Origin: Acidobacteriota bacterium
GTDB taxonomy: Bacteria > Acidobacteriota > Vicinamibacteria > Vicinamibacterales > UBA823
Assembly: GCA_002730525.1 (NCBI GenBank)
Contig: PCAK01000040.1
Span: 186,001 to 250,000, forward strand
DNA: 64,000 bases
Direction of reading: 5' to 3'
How positions within the stretch are numbered: position 1 is the stretch's first letter; every line of letters starts with the position of its first letter. Below the pieces are notes generated by a model. It had not been told where the DNA came from and searched no databases. It was given only the letters and a program-made list of their open reading frames with translations. The translations under genes and the position numbers were made by a program. Of this stretch, positions 26,059-35,000 are shown in pieces.

Positions 26059-26462
26059 CGGGTGACCCGTTCCTCGATGAAGCCGACGACGGCGTCGAAC
26101 GGCGTGCCGGTTGGAAAGATGCCATTCACCCCGAGGGCGCCGAGCGCGGTGTGGTCTCGCCGTGGAATGTTCCCGCCGACGATCCAGACGACGTCGCTCA
26201 GGCCGCGCGCGCGCAGCGCGGCGGCGAGCTTGCCGCACAGCGGCAGGTGGGCGCCCGAGAGGATCGACAACCCGATCACGTCGACATCCTCCTCGAGAGC
26301 GGCCTGGGCGATCTCTTCGTGCGAGCGACGCAGGCCGGTGTAGATGACCTCCATGCCGGCGCGCATCAACGCTCGGGTGACCAGCTTGGCGCCGACGTCG
26401 TGTCCGTCGAGGCCCGGCTTGGCGACGAGGACGCGGATCGGGCGGCGTGGCGTGGCGCTCAG
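26055..26462 (-). CDS. Acyl-CoA mutase small subunit, cobalamin-binding
   Basis: The product of about 135 residues is a stand-alone B12-binding domain: RVLVAKPGLDGHDVGAK has the D-x-H-x-x-G motif, followed by SILSGAH (S-x-L) and VGGNIP (GG). It supplies the lower-ligand His for the mutase encoded next. No ATG, GTG or TTG exists at the expected place; a CTG at 26462 overlaps the previous stop (CTGA) and follows a purine-rich GAGGGGG, giving the normal family length. I therefore infer a CTG start. A much longer upstream frame is shadow of the acyl-CoA dehydrogenase gene. Confidence 0.8.
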   Translation of the reverse strand: MSATPRRPIRVLVAKPGLDGHDVGAKLVTRALMRAGMEVIYTGLRRSHEEIAQAALEEDVDVIGLSILSGAHLPLCGKLAAALRARGLSDVVWIVGGNIPRRDHTALGALGVNGIFPTGTPFDAVVGFIEERVTR

Positions 26463-27574
26463 TACAGCCCCCTCGCGATGTTTACCCGCAGGATCTCCGA
26501 GGTGCCGCCACCGATGAGCGTGAAGCGGACGTCTCGGAGATACCGCTCGATCGGGTAATCCCGGGCGTAGCCGTAGCTGGCGAAGATGCGGGCGGCTCGG
26601 TCGCAGATCCGCAGGGCGGCCTCCGACGCATGCAGCTTGGCCATCGAGGCTTCCTGGGCGCTGCCGCCGCCCTGCTCGCCGCGCCAGGCGGCCCACCACG
26701 TCATCCGCCGCGCCGCCTCGAGGTCGACCGCCATCTCCGCGAGATGCGCCTGGATCGCCTGGAATTTCCTGAGCGGGCGGTCGAATTGGCGGCGTTCGTC
26801 GGCGTAGGCGCGGGCGTCCTCGAAGGCGGCGCGACCCACGCCCAGGGCGAGCGCGGCCGTCAGCAGCCGGATCTCCGCGAGCACATCCCGCAAGCAGGAG
26901 GCGCCCTGCCCCGGGTCTCCCAGCACGCACGTCGCCGGCGTTTCCTCGAAGCCGACCTCCGAGGTGAGCGACGCGCGCACGCCCATCTTGTCTATGCTCC
27001 GTCCGACAGTCAGGCCGTCGGCGCCACGCTCGACGAGGAAGAAGCTCAGCTCGGTGTCTCCCGTGCGGGCCAGGACGGTGAAGAAGTCGGCGACGGGCGC
27101 CGAGGTCACCCAGGTCTTGGCCCCGCTGATCAGCCAGCGATCGCCGCGCGCCTCGGCTCGGGTCGTGACCGCCATCAGGTCGCTGCCGGCGTCCGGTTCG
27201 GTCATGCAGATGGCGCCGATGGCGTCGCCCGTCAGGGCCGGCAGAAAGAGGCGCTCGCGCAGCGCGCCTTCCGTGAACCGGTGGAGGAACCAGGTGCCCA
27301 TGAGCGACTGCATGGCGCAGGCCGCCGCGACCGACAGGCTGCCCCAGGCCAGCTCCTCGATGGCGAGCAGGTAGGAGAGGATGTCGGCCCCGCTGCCCTC
27401 GGGCTCGGGGTAGCGCATTCCGTAGAACCCGAGCGCGCCCACCTTGGTGAAGAGCTCCCGGGGAAAGTCCGGAGCTTCGTCAAGTTGGTCAGCGACGGGG
27501 CGGATCTCCTGCGCCGCGAAGCGATGAAACGTGTCGCGGATGACGCGCTGCTCGTCGCTCAGTGAAAGATCCAT
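26459..27574 (-). CDS. Acyl-CoA dehydrogenase
   Basis: The 371-residue product matches the ACAD family over its length: LSDEQRVIRDTFHRFAAQEI at the start, CMTEPDAGSDL for FAD/substrate binding, KTWVTSAPVADFF, RRQFDRPLRKFQAIQAHLAEM and YGYARDYPIERYLRDVRFTLIGGGTSEI. It oxidises an acyl-CoA to the enoyl-CoA, normally passing electrons to ETF. The usual catalytic Glu before GTS is Gly here; a Glu in LAEIRLL near residue 240 is at the alternative position used by isovaleryl-CoA dehydrogenase. This hints at a branched-chain or aryl substrate. One base separates it from hyuB. Confidence 0.87.
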   Translation of the reverse strand: MDLSLSDEQRVIRDTFHRFAAQEIRPVADQLDEAPDFPRELFTKVGALGFYGMRYPEPEGSGADILSYLLAIEELAWGSLSVAAACAMQSLMGTWFLHRFTEGALRERLFLPALTGDAIGAICMTEPDAGSDLMAVTTRAEARGDRWLISGAKTWVTSAPVADFFTVLARTGDTELSFFLVERGADGLTVGRSIDKMGVRASLTSEVGFEETPATCVLGDPGQGASCLRDVLAEIRLLTAALALGVGRAAFEDARAYADERRQFDRPLRKFQAIQAHLAEMAVDLEAARRMTWWAAWRGEQGGGSAQEASMAKLHASEAALRICDRAARIFASYGYARDYPIERYLRDVRFTLIGGGTSEILRVNIARGLY

Positions 27575-27575
27575 C

Positions 27576-29351
27576 TCAGTTTTCGGTCGTGCGCCGACCC
27601 ACGTCCGCGGCCATCGCCGCGCGGCGGGCCGCGGTCTCGGCTTCGAGGACCTGCCCGCTCTCCGGATCGATGACGACGCCGTAGGCGGATCGGGCGGCGT
27701 CGACGGAGATCAGCTCATCGGCGACCTCCCGACGCACCGTCTCGGCGGGGCGCTCGTGGGGTGGGCCGAAGCCGCCGCCGCCGCCCGCCCGCTGCACGTA
27801 GCCGGTGCCGGCGGGCACGCTCGCGACGATCTCCTTGCTCGCGGTCTTGCGGACCGTGCCGTCCGGTAGGTGGAGCTCGATCGAGTTGAGCGTGGCGTCC
27901 TGGCCGCCGAATAGCCCGAAGGCCGGCTCGACGTCGCCGTCGCCGAAGATGACGAGCTGCGTCTTCTCTCCGCCGACCCGGTACCGCGTCTCGACGCCGA
28001 GACCCCCGCGGAACCGGCCGGCGCCGGCCGAGTCGGTCAGGAACTCGTGCCGCTCCAGCAGGTGCGGGGTCTGCTGCTCGAACATCTCGTAGTCCTGGTC
28101 GAGCAGGCCCCCCGAGGCGTCGATCATGCCGATATGGTCGTAGCCGTCACAGTCGATCGTCGCGCCCGACCCGCCTTTCAAGCCCATGAAGAGGATGTCG
28201 ACGTAGGTATCGAGGCGGCGTGGATCGTGGCCGGTCGAGAGCGAGCAGAGCAGGTTGTTCCAGCCGGCCGTCACGCGGTCGGGGACCACCGGCGCCAGCG
28301 CCCGGATGATCGCGTCGGCGTTCGGCGGGCAGAGGTGGTTCCCGAACGTCGTGGCTGCCGGGTAGGCCGCGTTCAGGATCGTTCCCTCGGGAATGATGAT
28401 CTCCAGCGGTTCGAGCATCCCTTGATTGTGGGGGATTCTCGCGTCGACCATCTGCAGGAAGGTGAGGATGGTGGCGGACGCGCTGGAAGTGTAGGTCCCG
28501 TTGACGAAGCCGTCCGTCTGGGGATCGGTCTCGGAATAGTCGAACACGACGCGATCGTCCTCGACGGTGATCGCGACCCGGATCTGGTAGCGGGAACCTG
28601 GCGTCCGCCCATCGAAGTAGACAGAGGCCTCTCCGGAATAGGAGCCGTTCGGAATGGTTCGAATCTCGCGCTCCATCATCTGGCGGGTCGACTCGAAGAG
28701 CGCCGCCTTGTGTGCCGTGAACCGCTCGAGTCCGTACTTCTCGACGAGCGCGCGGAGCCGGCGTTCGCCGACGGTACAGCTGCCGATCTCCGCGCGCATG
28801 TCCTCCTCGACGATCGGCAGCCGCACGTTCGCAAAGATGAGATCCCACACGTCACGGCGCAGTTCGCCGCGCTCGTAGACCTTGACCGCGGGGATCCGCA
28901 GCGCCTCCTGCCAGACCTCGGTGGCGTTGGGGTTGTAGCCTCCGCGCACGGCGCCGCCGATGTCGGCCTGGTGCCCCTTGCAGGCCGCCCAGGCCGCCAG
29001 CGTGTCGCCGACGAAGATCGGCATGAAGGCCGCGACGTCATTGTTCTGGTTGCCCAGCGAAAAGACGTCGTTGTGGAAGAAGACATCGCCCGGGTAGACG
29101 TGGCCTCGAAACTGCTCGGCGATGTGGCTGCAGACCGGTCCGAGCGAAAAGCTCAGGATTGGCAGGTTCTCGGTCTGCTCGAGCATCCGACCTTCAGCGT
29201 CGTACAGGCCGGTCACGAAGTCCTTCGCCTCGCAGAGGATCGGTGAGCGCGTCGTCTTTTCCATCGCCACGCTCATCTCGTCGGTGATCGCCTTCAGGGC
29301 GCGTCCGATGATCGCCACGAGCACCTTGTCGATCGGGGTGCTACGGCTCAT
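27576..29351 (-). CDS. hyuB: Hydantoinase B/oxoprolinase/acetone carboxylase alpha-type subunit
   Basis: The 591-residue product matches the HyuB family: AITDEMSVAMEKTTRSPILCEAKDF, HNDVFSLGNQNNDVAAFMPIF, GHQADIGGAVRGG, FGNHLCPPNADAII and GGGGGFGPP near the C-terminus. With HyuA it forms an ATP-dependent amidohydrolase of hydantoins or 5-oxoproline, or a carboxylase of ketones such as acetone or acetophenone. No third carboxylase subunit is present, which favours the cyclic-amidase type, though the surrounding acyl-CoA genes leave an aryl-ketone carboxylase open. ATG 29351 overlaps the hyuA stop. Confidence 0.85.
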   Translation of the reverse strand: MSRSTPIDKVLVAIIGRALKAITDEMSVAMEKTTRSPILCEAKDFVTGLYDAEGRMLEQTENLPILSFSLGPVCSHIAEQFRGHVYPGDVFFHNDVFSLGNQNNDVAAFMPIFVGDTLAAWAACKGHQADIGGAVRGGYNPNATEVWQEALRIPAVKVYERGELRRDVWDLIFANVRLPIVEEDMRAEIGSCTVGERRLRALVEKYGLERFTAHKAALFESTRQMMEREIRTIPNGSYSGEASVYFDGRTPGSRYQIRVAITVEDDRVVFDYSETDPQTDGFVNGTYTSSASATILTFLQMVDARIPHNQGMLEPLEIIIPEGTILNAAYPAATTFGNHLCPPNADAIIRALAPVVPDRVTAGWNNLLCSLSTGHDPRRLDTYVDILFMGLKGGSGATIDCDGYDHIGMIDASGGLLDQDYEMFEQQTPHLLERHEFLTDSAGAGRFRGGLGVETRYRVGGEKTQLVIFGDGDVEPAFGLFGGQDATLNSIELHLPDGTVRKTASKEIVASVPAGTGYVQRAGGGGGFGPPHERPAETVRREVADELISVDAARSAYGVVIDPESGQVLEAETAARRAAMAADVGRRTTEN

Positions 29352-31438
29352 TGCGGGCTCCCGTGCCCCTCGCGCTCGAGCACCAGGGTGCCGAGTTCGT
29401 CGACGCGCGTGGTGAATGCGGCGCTGACGAAGAGCGTCGTGTCGACGCGCTCGATTAGCGCCGGCCCCACGATCTCGTGGGCGGTGCGCAGGGCGTGGCC
29501 GTCGTAGACCGGCACCTCGTCGAATCGCTCCGTTTCGGGAACGTAGGCCCGCCGCCGGCCCTTGAGTGCGTCGGAGGCGTCCCCGCCGCTCCCAAGCTTG
29601 GGGTAGCGTGGCTTGTCCGTGCGGCCGACCGAGCGGACCCGCACGGTGATCAGCGTGAGCCCGGTGCCCTCGGCTTCGAGGTCGTAGCCGTACAGCCGGT
29701 TGTGCTCGCGATGGAACGCCGATCCGATGGCATCGAGGTCGCCATTCGCGATCGCCTCCGCCGCCACCGGAACGGTGACCTCGTGGTACTGCTTGGCGTA
29801 GCGCAGGTCGAGGAAGACGCCGTGCTGGCGTCGTGCCTCCGGCACGCCCTCGCGAGCAAGTTCGGCGTCGCCAGACGCCATCAAGTCGGCGACGACCGCC
29901 TGGAGGCGACTCGGATCGAGATCGGAGAGGGCCGTCACGTAGGAGCGGACGTAGTCGTGCTGCAGATCGCTCATCAACATGCCGACCGCGCACAGTACCG
30001 AAGCCGGACTGGGCACCATGATAGTCTGGATGTCGAGTTCCTGCGCGAGCATGCAGGCGTGCAAGGCGCCCGCGCCGCCGGCCACGACCATCGGAAATTC
30101 ACGTGGGTCGAGACCGCGCCTGATCGTGATCTCCCGAACACCGTGCGCCATGTTCGCGTTGATCACGCGGTACATGCCGCCGGCGGCCGTCTCGACGTCC
30201 AGCCCCATCGGTGTCGCGACGTGCGTGGCGATGGCGGTCCGGGCCAGGTCCGGCCGGAGCGTGATCTGCCCGCCGGCGAAGAACGTCGGATCGAGATAGC
30301 CGAGCGCGAGATCGGCGTCGGTGCAGGTGGGACGCTCGCCGCCACGATCGTAGCAGGCCGGCCCGGGCGCGGCGCCCGCGGACTGGGGGCCCATGCGCAG
30401 CAGACCGCCGGCGTCGAGTCGCCCGATGCTGCCGCCGCCGGCCCCGATCGTCGTGATCTCCAGCATCGGCAGCGCGATGCGCAGCCGGTCGAGGTTGCTC
30501 TCGGCCTTCAGCGCGACCTCTCCGTTCCGGACCAGGGAGACGTCGAAGCTCGTTCCACCCATGTCCACGAGGAGCGCGCTTCGCTGACCGCCCGGGTCGG
30601 TGACGCTCAGGGCGGCGTTCGGTCCGGCGGCGGGTCCGGAGAGCAGCGTCGTCGCCGGGCGTTCCAGGATCGCGTCCGGGTGGCCGACCCCACCACTCGA
30701 CTGCATGATCAGCAGGACGCCGCCGAATCCGGCGCCTGCCAGGCGTCGCTGGAGGCTGGTGAGGTAGGTGCGCAGCACCGGACCGACGTAGGCGTTCAGG
30801 ACGGTTGTGGAGAGGCGGTTGTAGAACCGGATGCTCGGCAGGACCTCACTCGACACGCTCACGTAGGCATCGGGCAACTCGGTTCGTACAATCGCGGCCG
30901 CGGCGTCCTCGTGGGCCGCGTTCGCGAACGCGTTCATGAAGCAGACGGCCACGGCCTCGACCTCGGCCGCCCGCAGCACCTCGCACGCCCGGCGGACGCC
31001 GTCGAGATCCAGCGCCTCGATCTCGACGCCCTGGTAGTCCAGCCGGCCGCGCACCACCAGGCGCCAGCGCCTCGGCACGATCGGGGTCACGTTGCGATAG
31101 CGATTGTCGTACTGCTCCTCGCGCACGCCACGTCGCATCTCGAGCGCGTCGCGCACGCCGTGGGTCGTCAGCAACCCCACGCGCGCCCCGCTGCGGGTAA
31201 GCGTCGCATTGGTCGTCACCGTCGTGCCATGGACGATCGTGTCCACCTGGGTGGCCAGCTCGCCCACCTCGAGTTCGAGGCTCTGCGCGATTCGCTCGAG
31301 GCCGTGCAGCACGCCGATCGACGGGTCGTCCGGTGTGGAGAGGACCTTGAACGTGGCGACCTCGTCGCCCGACGAGTGGAGGAAGAGATCGGTGAACGTG
31401 CCGCCGACGTCAATCCCGATCTTGAAGCGATCCGCCAT
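29348..31438 (-). CDS. hyuA: Hydantoinase A/oxoprolinase ATP-binding subunit
   Basis: The 696-residue product has the HyuA layout: GIDVGGTFTDLFLH at the start, HGTTVTTNATLTRSGARVGLLTT, the middle actin-like domain with SGPAAGPNAAL, VDMGGTSFDVSL (second phosphate loop) and TTIGAGGGSIGRLD, and a C-terminal HyuA_C domain. It binds ATP and couples hydrolysis to ring opening or carboxylation by HyuB. ATG at 31438 overlaps the iorB stop (ATGA), and its end overlaps hyuB, so the pair is strictly co-translated. Confidence 0.88.
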   Translation of the reverse strand: MADRFKIGIDVGGTFTDLFLHSSGDEVATFKVLSTPDDPSIGVLHGLERIAQSLELEVGELATQVDTIVHGTTVTTNATLTRSGARVGLLTTHGVRDALEMRRGVREEQYDNRYRNVTPIVPRRWRLVVRGRLDYQGVEIEALDLDGVRRACEVLRAAEVEAVAVCFMNAFANAAHEDAAAAIVRTELPDAYVSVSSEVLPSIRFYNRLSTTVLNAYVGPVLRTYLTSLQRRLAGAGFGGVLLIMQSSGGVGHPDAILERPATTLLSGPAAGPNAALSVTDPGGQRSALLVDMGGTSFDVSLVRNGEVALKAESNLDRLRIALPMLEITTIGAGGGSIGRLDAGGLLRMGPQSAGAAPGPACYDRGGERPTCTDADLALGYLDPTFFAGGQITLRPDLARTAIATHVATPMGLDVETAAGGMYRVINANMAHGVREITIRRGLDPREFPMVVAGGAGALHACMLAQELDIQTIMVPSPASVLCAVGMLMSDLQHDYVRSYVTALSDLDPSRLQAVVADLMASGDAELAREGVPEARRQHGVFLDLRYAKQYHEVTVPVAAEAIANGDLDAIGSAFHREHNRLYGYDLEAEGTGLTLITVRVRSVGRTDKPRYPKLGSGGDASDALKGRRRAYVPETERFDEVPVYDGHALRTAHEIVGPALIERVDTTLFVSAAFTTRVDELGTLVLEREGHGSPQ

Positions 31439-32067
31439 CAGGATTGCCGCTCCCGGCTCACGCCGGCCCCCTCCCGCTGCGCGGCGACGCCGGCTTGGCC
31501 GAGATCGAACGCTTCGCGATTCGCCTGCAGGAACTCTGGTCTGCAGCGCCCGGCCACGGCCCGCCACAGCGCCGAGCCGCCGAACGGCAGCAGGTCGAGC
31601 CCTGCCAGCGCACCGAGCAGGACGATGTTGAGCGTTCGCGCCACGCCGACCTGCTCGACCACGGCGCGGCCGTCTACGAGGTCCAGCCCGCCGGCGACCG
31701 CGCGCAGGTCGCCCAGGATCGAGTCCAAGAGCGGGTAGGGCCGGCCCGCGCGGGTCAGCTCGTCGGGCACGATCCGCCCGGTGTTGAGCAGGACCCGGGT
31801 TCGGGGGCCGATCTTCGGGATGGCGCGCAGGGCCTCGAGGGGCTCGAACCCGACGACGACATCGGCCACTCGAAGGAACGAACTCTCGCTCGGGCCGATC
31901 AGCACCGAGCACTCGACGCTGCCGCCGCGTTGGGACATGCCGTGCAGCTGTCCTTCCACAACCGGCAGACCCGTCGCGTGCGCCGCGTCGCCCAGAATCC
32001 GGCCCGCGGTAAGGACGCCCTGGCCCCCGACACCGACGATGAGGACCTCGAAGCGCGCCTCAGACAC
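31438..32067 (-). CDS. iorB: Indolepyruvate:ferredoxin oxidoreductase beta subunit
   Basis: The 209-residue product has the gamma-type domain of 2-oxoacid oxidoreductases: EVLIVGVGGQGVLTAGRIL, VVEGQLHGMSQRGGSVECSV and GFEPLEALRAI. It is the small partner of IorA and shares in oxidative decarboxylation of aryl pyruvates to aryl-acetyl-CoA. It starts at a GTG (32067) inside the end of the upstream fusion gene, an eight-base overlap that supports co-translation. No ferredoxin domain is attached, unlike the second copy at 51328-52206. Confidence 0.87.
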   Translation of the reverse strand: MSEARFEVLIVGVGGQGVLTAGRILGDAAHATGLPVVEGQLHGMSQRGGSVECSVLIGPSESSFLRVADVVVGFEPLEALRAIPKIGPRTRVLLNTGRIVPDELTRAGRPYPLLDSILGDLRAVAGGLDLVDGRAVVEQVGVARTLNIVLLGALAGLDLLPFGGSALWRAVAGRCRPEFLQANREAFDLGQAGVAAQREGAGVSRERQS

Positions 32068-35000
32068 GCGCCACCATCCGGATCGCGTCGTTCGGGCAGA
32101 TCTTGGCGCAGACGGCGCAGCCGGTGCAGAGGTCGGCGTCGATGTCGACCTGGCCATCGACCTCCACCAGGGCCGGACAAGCGAACAGGTCGATGCAGGC
32201 TCGACAGTTGCCACAGGCGCCGCACAGGAGGCAGCGGGACGCCTCGGCTCGCGCTTCCGCCTCGCTCAATCGCCCGGCGACCTCTCGAAAATCCGAGACC
32301 CTCGTGTCCGGAGGCAGCTCATGCGGTTCCACCCGCGCGGCCTGGAAGGCGGCGTCGGCGGGCGCCGGCGCGGGCGGGTGGCCTACCGGCGCGACTCGGG
32401 CGGGCGGCGGGCGACGGTCGGCCGTCTCCGCGCCCCTCAGTGATCGGTCGATGCCCCAGGCGGCGCGCTGGCCGGCGGCGATGGCACCGGTGACGGTGCG
32501 CTCGCCTCGGGTGAGGTCGCCTCCGGCGAAAACGAGTGGATGCGAGGTGGCGCCGGTCGCCGGGTCGATCTGGATGTGACCGTCGTCGGTCTCGGTCAGG
32601 CCGGTCGACTTTGGCTCGAGGCAGTCGAGGTCGGGCTGCTGGCCGATCGCGAGGACGATCTGGTCGGCGTCGAGCACGAACTCGCCAGCGCCGACTTCGT
32701 CGCCGATGGCCGCGCAGCAGACGCTCTTCGAGCCGAGACGAACCGGTCGCACGCCCGTCCGCACGGCGATGCCTTCCTGCTTCGCTGCGGCGATCTCACT
32801 TCGGATGGCCGGCATCTCGTCGTCGGCCTCGATGCATGCGATCGTCACCTGCTCGGCTCCGAGGCGGCGTCCGGTTCGGGCGGCGTCGATGGCGGCATTC
32901 CCGCCGCCGATGACGACCACGCGGCGTCCGGTGTCGACGGCGGCTCCCCGTGCCACGGAGGCCAGATACTCGAGTGCGGACACCTGGGCAGGCGAGTCCG
33001 GAAGGTCCGCGCCCGCCAGATCGAGCGTTGTGGCCCTGGTGGCCCCGAGGGCCAGGAACACGGCGTCGAAGCCCTGCTCGAGCAATCCGGCGACCGTGAC
33101 ATCGCGCCCGAGCCGTGTGTTTCCGACGAACCTAACGCCGAGGTCGAGGATCTGCGCCAGGTCTCGCTGCACTGCCTCAGGCGGCAGACGGTACGCCGGA
33201 ATGCCGTGGACGAGCAGGCCGCCCGGGCGCTCGGCGGCGTCGTAGAGCGTGACGTCGTAGCCGCGTAGCGCGAGGTCCCGCGCCGCGACGAGCCCTGCCG
33301 GCCCGGCCCCGGCGACCGCCACCTTCAGACCGTGTGCCGGTTCGCGTTCCGGCTCGATGGTCGTGTCAGGCCGATCGGCCGCCCACTCGACCACGAACCG
33401 CTTGAGGCCATTGATCGCAACCGACCCGTCGACACCCTGTCGAACGCAGGCCGCCTCGCAGGGCTGGTGGCAGACCCGGCACACCGACTCCGGCAGGGCG
33501 CACCGATCTGCGATGTGCCCCCACGCTTCGACGTACTCGCCGGCGGCGATGTGTCCGGCGTATCCCTGGATGCAGAGGGAGAGCGGGCATTCGGTGCTGC
33601 ACGGCGCCAAGGGTGTCGACGAGTTCGCGCCGCGAGCGGCGCACCCTCGCGCCAGTTGGCGCTCGAAGCCCGTGGTCACGCACTGGGTGCAGCGCAGATC
33701 GAGCGACTCGCGACCGCAGCTGCGACACCGGTCGTGATCGATCTCGAACAGCGGCAGGGTCGTGTCCGGGCCCCGCTCTCGCGCCTCGTCGACGGGACAG
33801 GTGCGTTCGACGACGATGACGCTGACACTCCGCGCCTCCCGCGCCCGGCGAAAAGCGGCCACCGTCCCGGGCAGGTCGTACGAGTCGACCGTTTCGACAT
33901 GTGACGCGCCCAGCGCGCGGGCAACGGCTTCGATGGAGGCGGAGCCGTTCCGACGGAGACTCGGACTGGCCTGGAATCCAGTCATGGCCGTCGTCTGGTT
34001 GTCCAGGACGACCGCGACCATGTTGACGTCTTCCTTGACGGCGTTGAGCAAGGCGGGCATGCCGGCGTGAAAGAAGGTCGAGTCGCCCAGGAATCCCACC
34101 GTGCGCTGGCCCGTCATCCGGCTGACGCCGGCCGCCAGCGAGAACCCGGCGCCCATGCAGACCAGCGCGTCGGCCGTGTCGAGCGGGGCACCGTAGCCCA
34201 GCGTGTAGCACCCGATGTCGTTGAAGTAGAGCTGCTCCTCGCCGAAGGCCGCGCGCGCCGCCAGGAACGTGGCGCGATGCGGGCAGCCGGGGCAGAGGGT
34301 CGGGGGCCGAGTCGGCACCGGGGCGGGTGCGGGCTGGTCGCGCGCTGTCAGCGGGACGTCGAGCGCGCGTCCGATCGCCTCTTCGAGTCGTTCCGGCGTC
34401 TGCTCGCCGACCTCGCTGAGATGACCGGTACGCTGGCCGAGGATCTCGGTCCGCAGTCCATGGACCGCGCAGAGGTTGCGGACCCGGTCCTCGATGAACG
34501 GCGACAGTTCCTCGACGACGAGCACCTTGTCCACCCCGTCCAGGCGGCGCGCGAGTTGTGCTTCCGGCAGCGGGTAGACGGCACCCAGGGTCCACAGAGC
34601 GATTCGGTCGCCGAGGGCGTGATGCCCGAGCAGGTCGGCGCAGGTCGCCGCCGGCGCGCCCACCGCCAGAATCGCCTCCGTCGAGTTCCCCGTGCATTCA
34701 AAGAAGCCCGCACCCGCCATCAACTCGCCCGCCCGTCCGATTCGCTCCTGGAGCCCGACGCGCATCTGCTGGGCGTTGTGCGGAACAGGCACGTAGCGCT
34801 GCGGGTCTCGCACGAAGCCCCGCACGCTCGGCGCGCGTAGCGATCCGAACGTGACGGTGCCACGCGTGTGGCAGACACGCGTCGTCGGACGCAGCAGCAC
34901 CGGCAGGCGCGTTTTCTCCGAGAGCTCGAAGGCGAAGCGAGCCATGGTGAGTGCCTGCTGGGGCGTGCTCGGGTCGAGAATCGGCAGGTGCAGCATCGGA

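Noticed and set aside
27576-31438. Acetone/acetophenone carboxylase
   Set aside because: HyuA/HyuB-type subunits are present but no third, small carboxylase subunit is seen, so the hydantoinase/oxoprolinase name is used.
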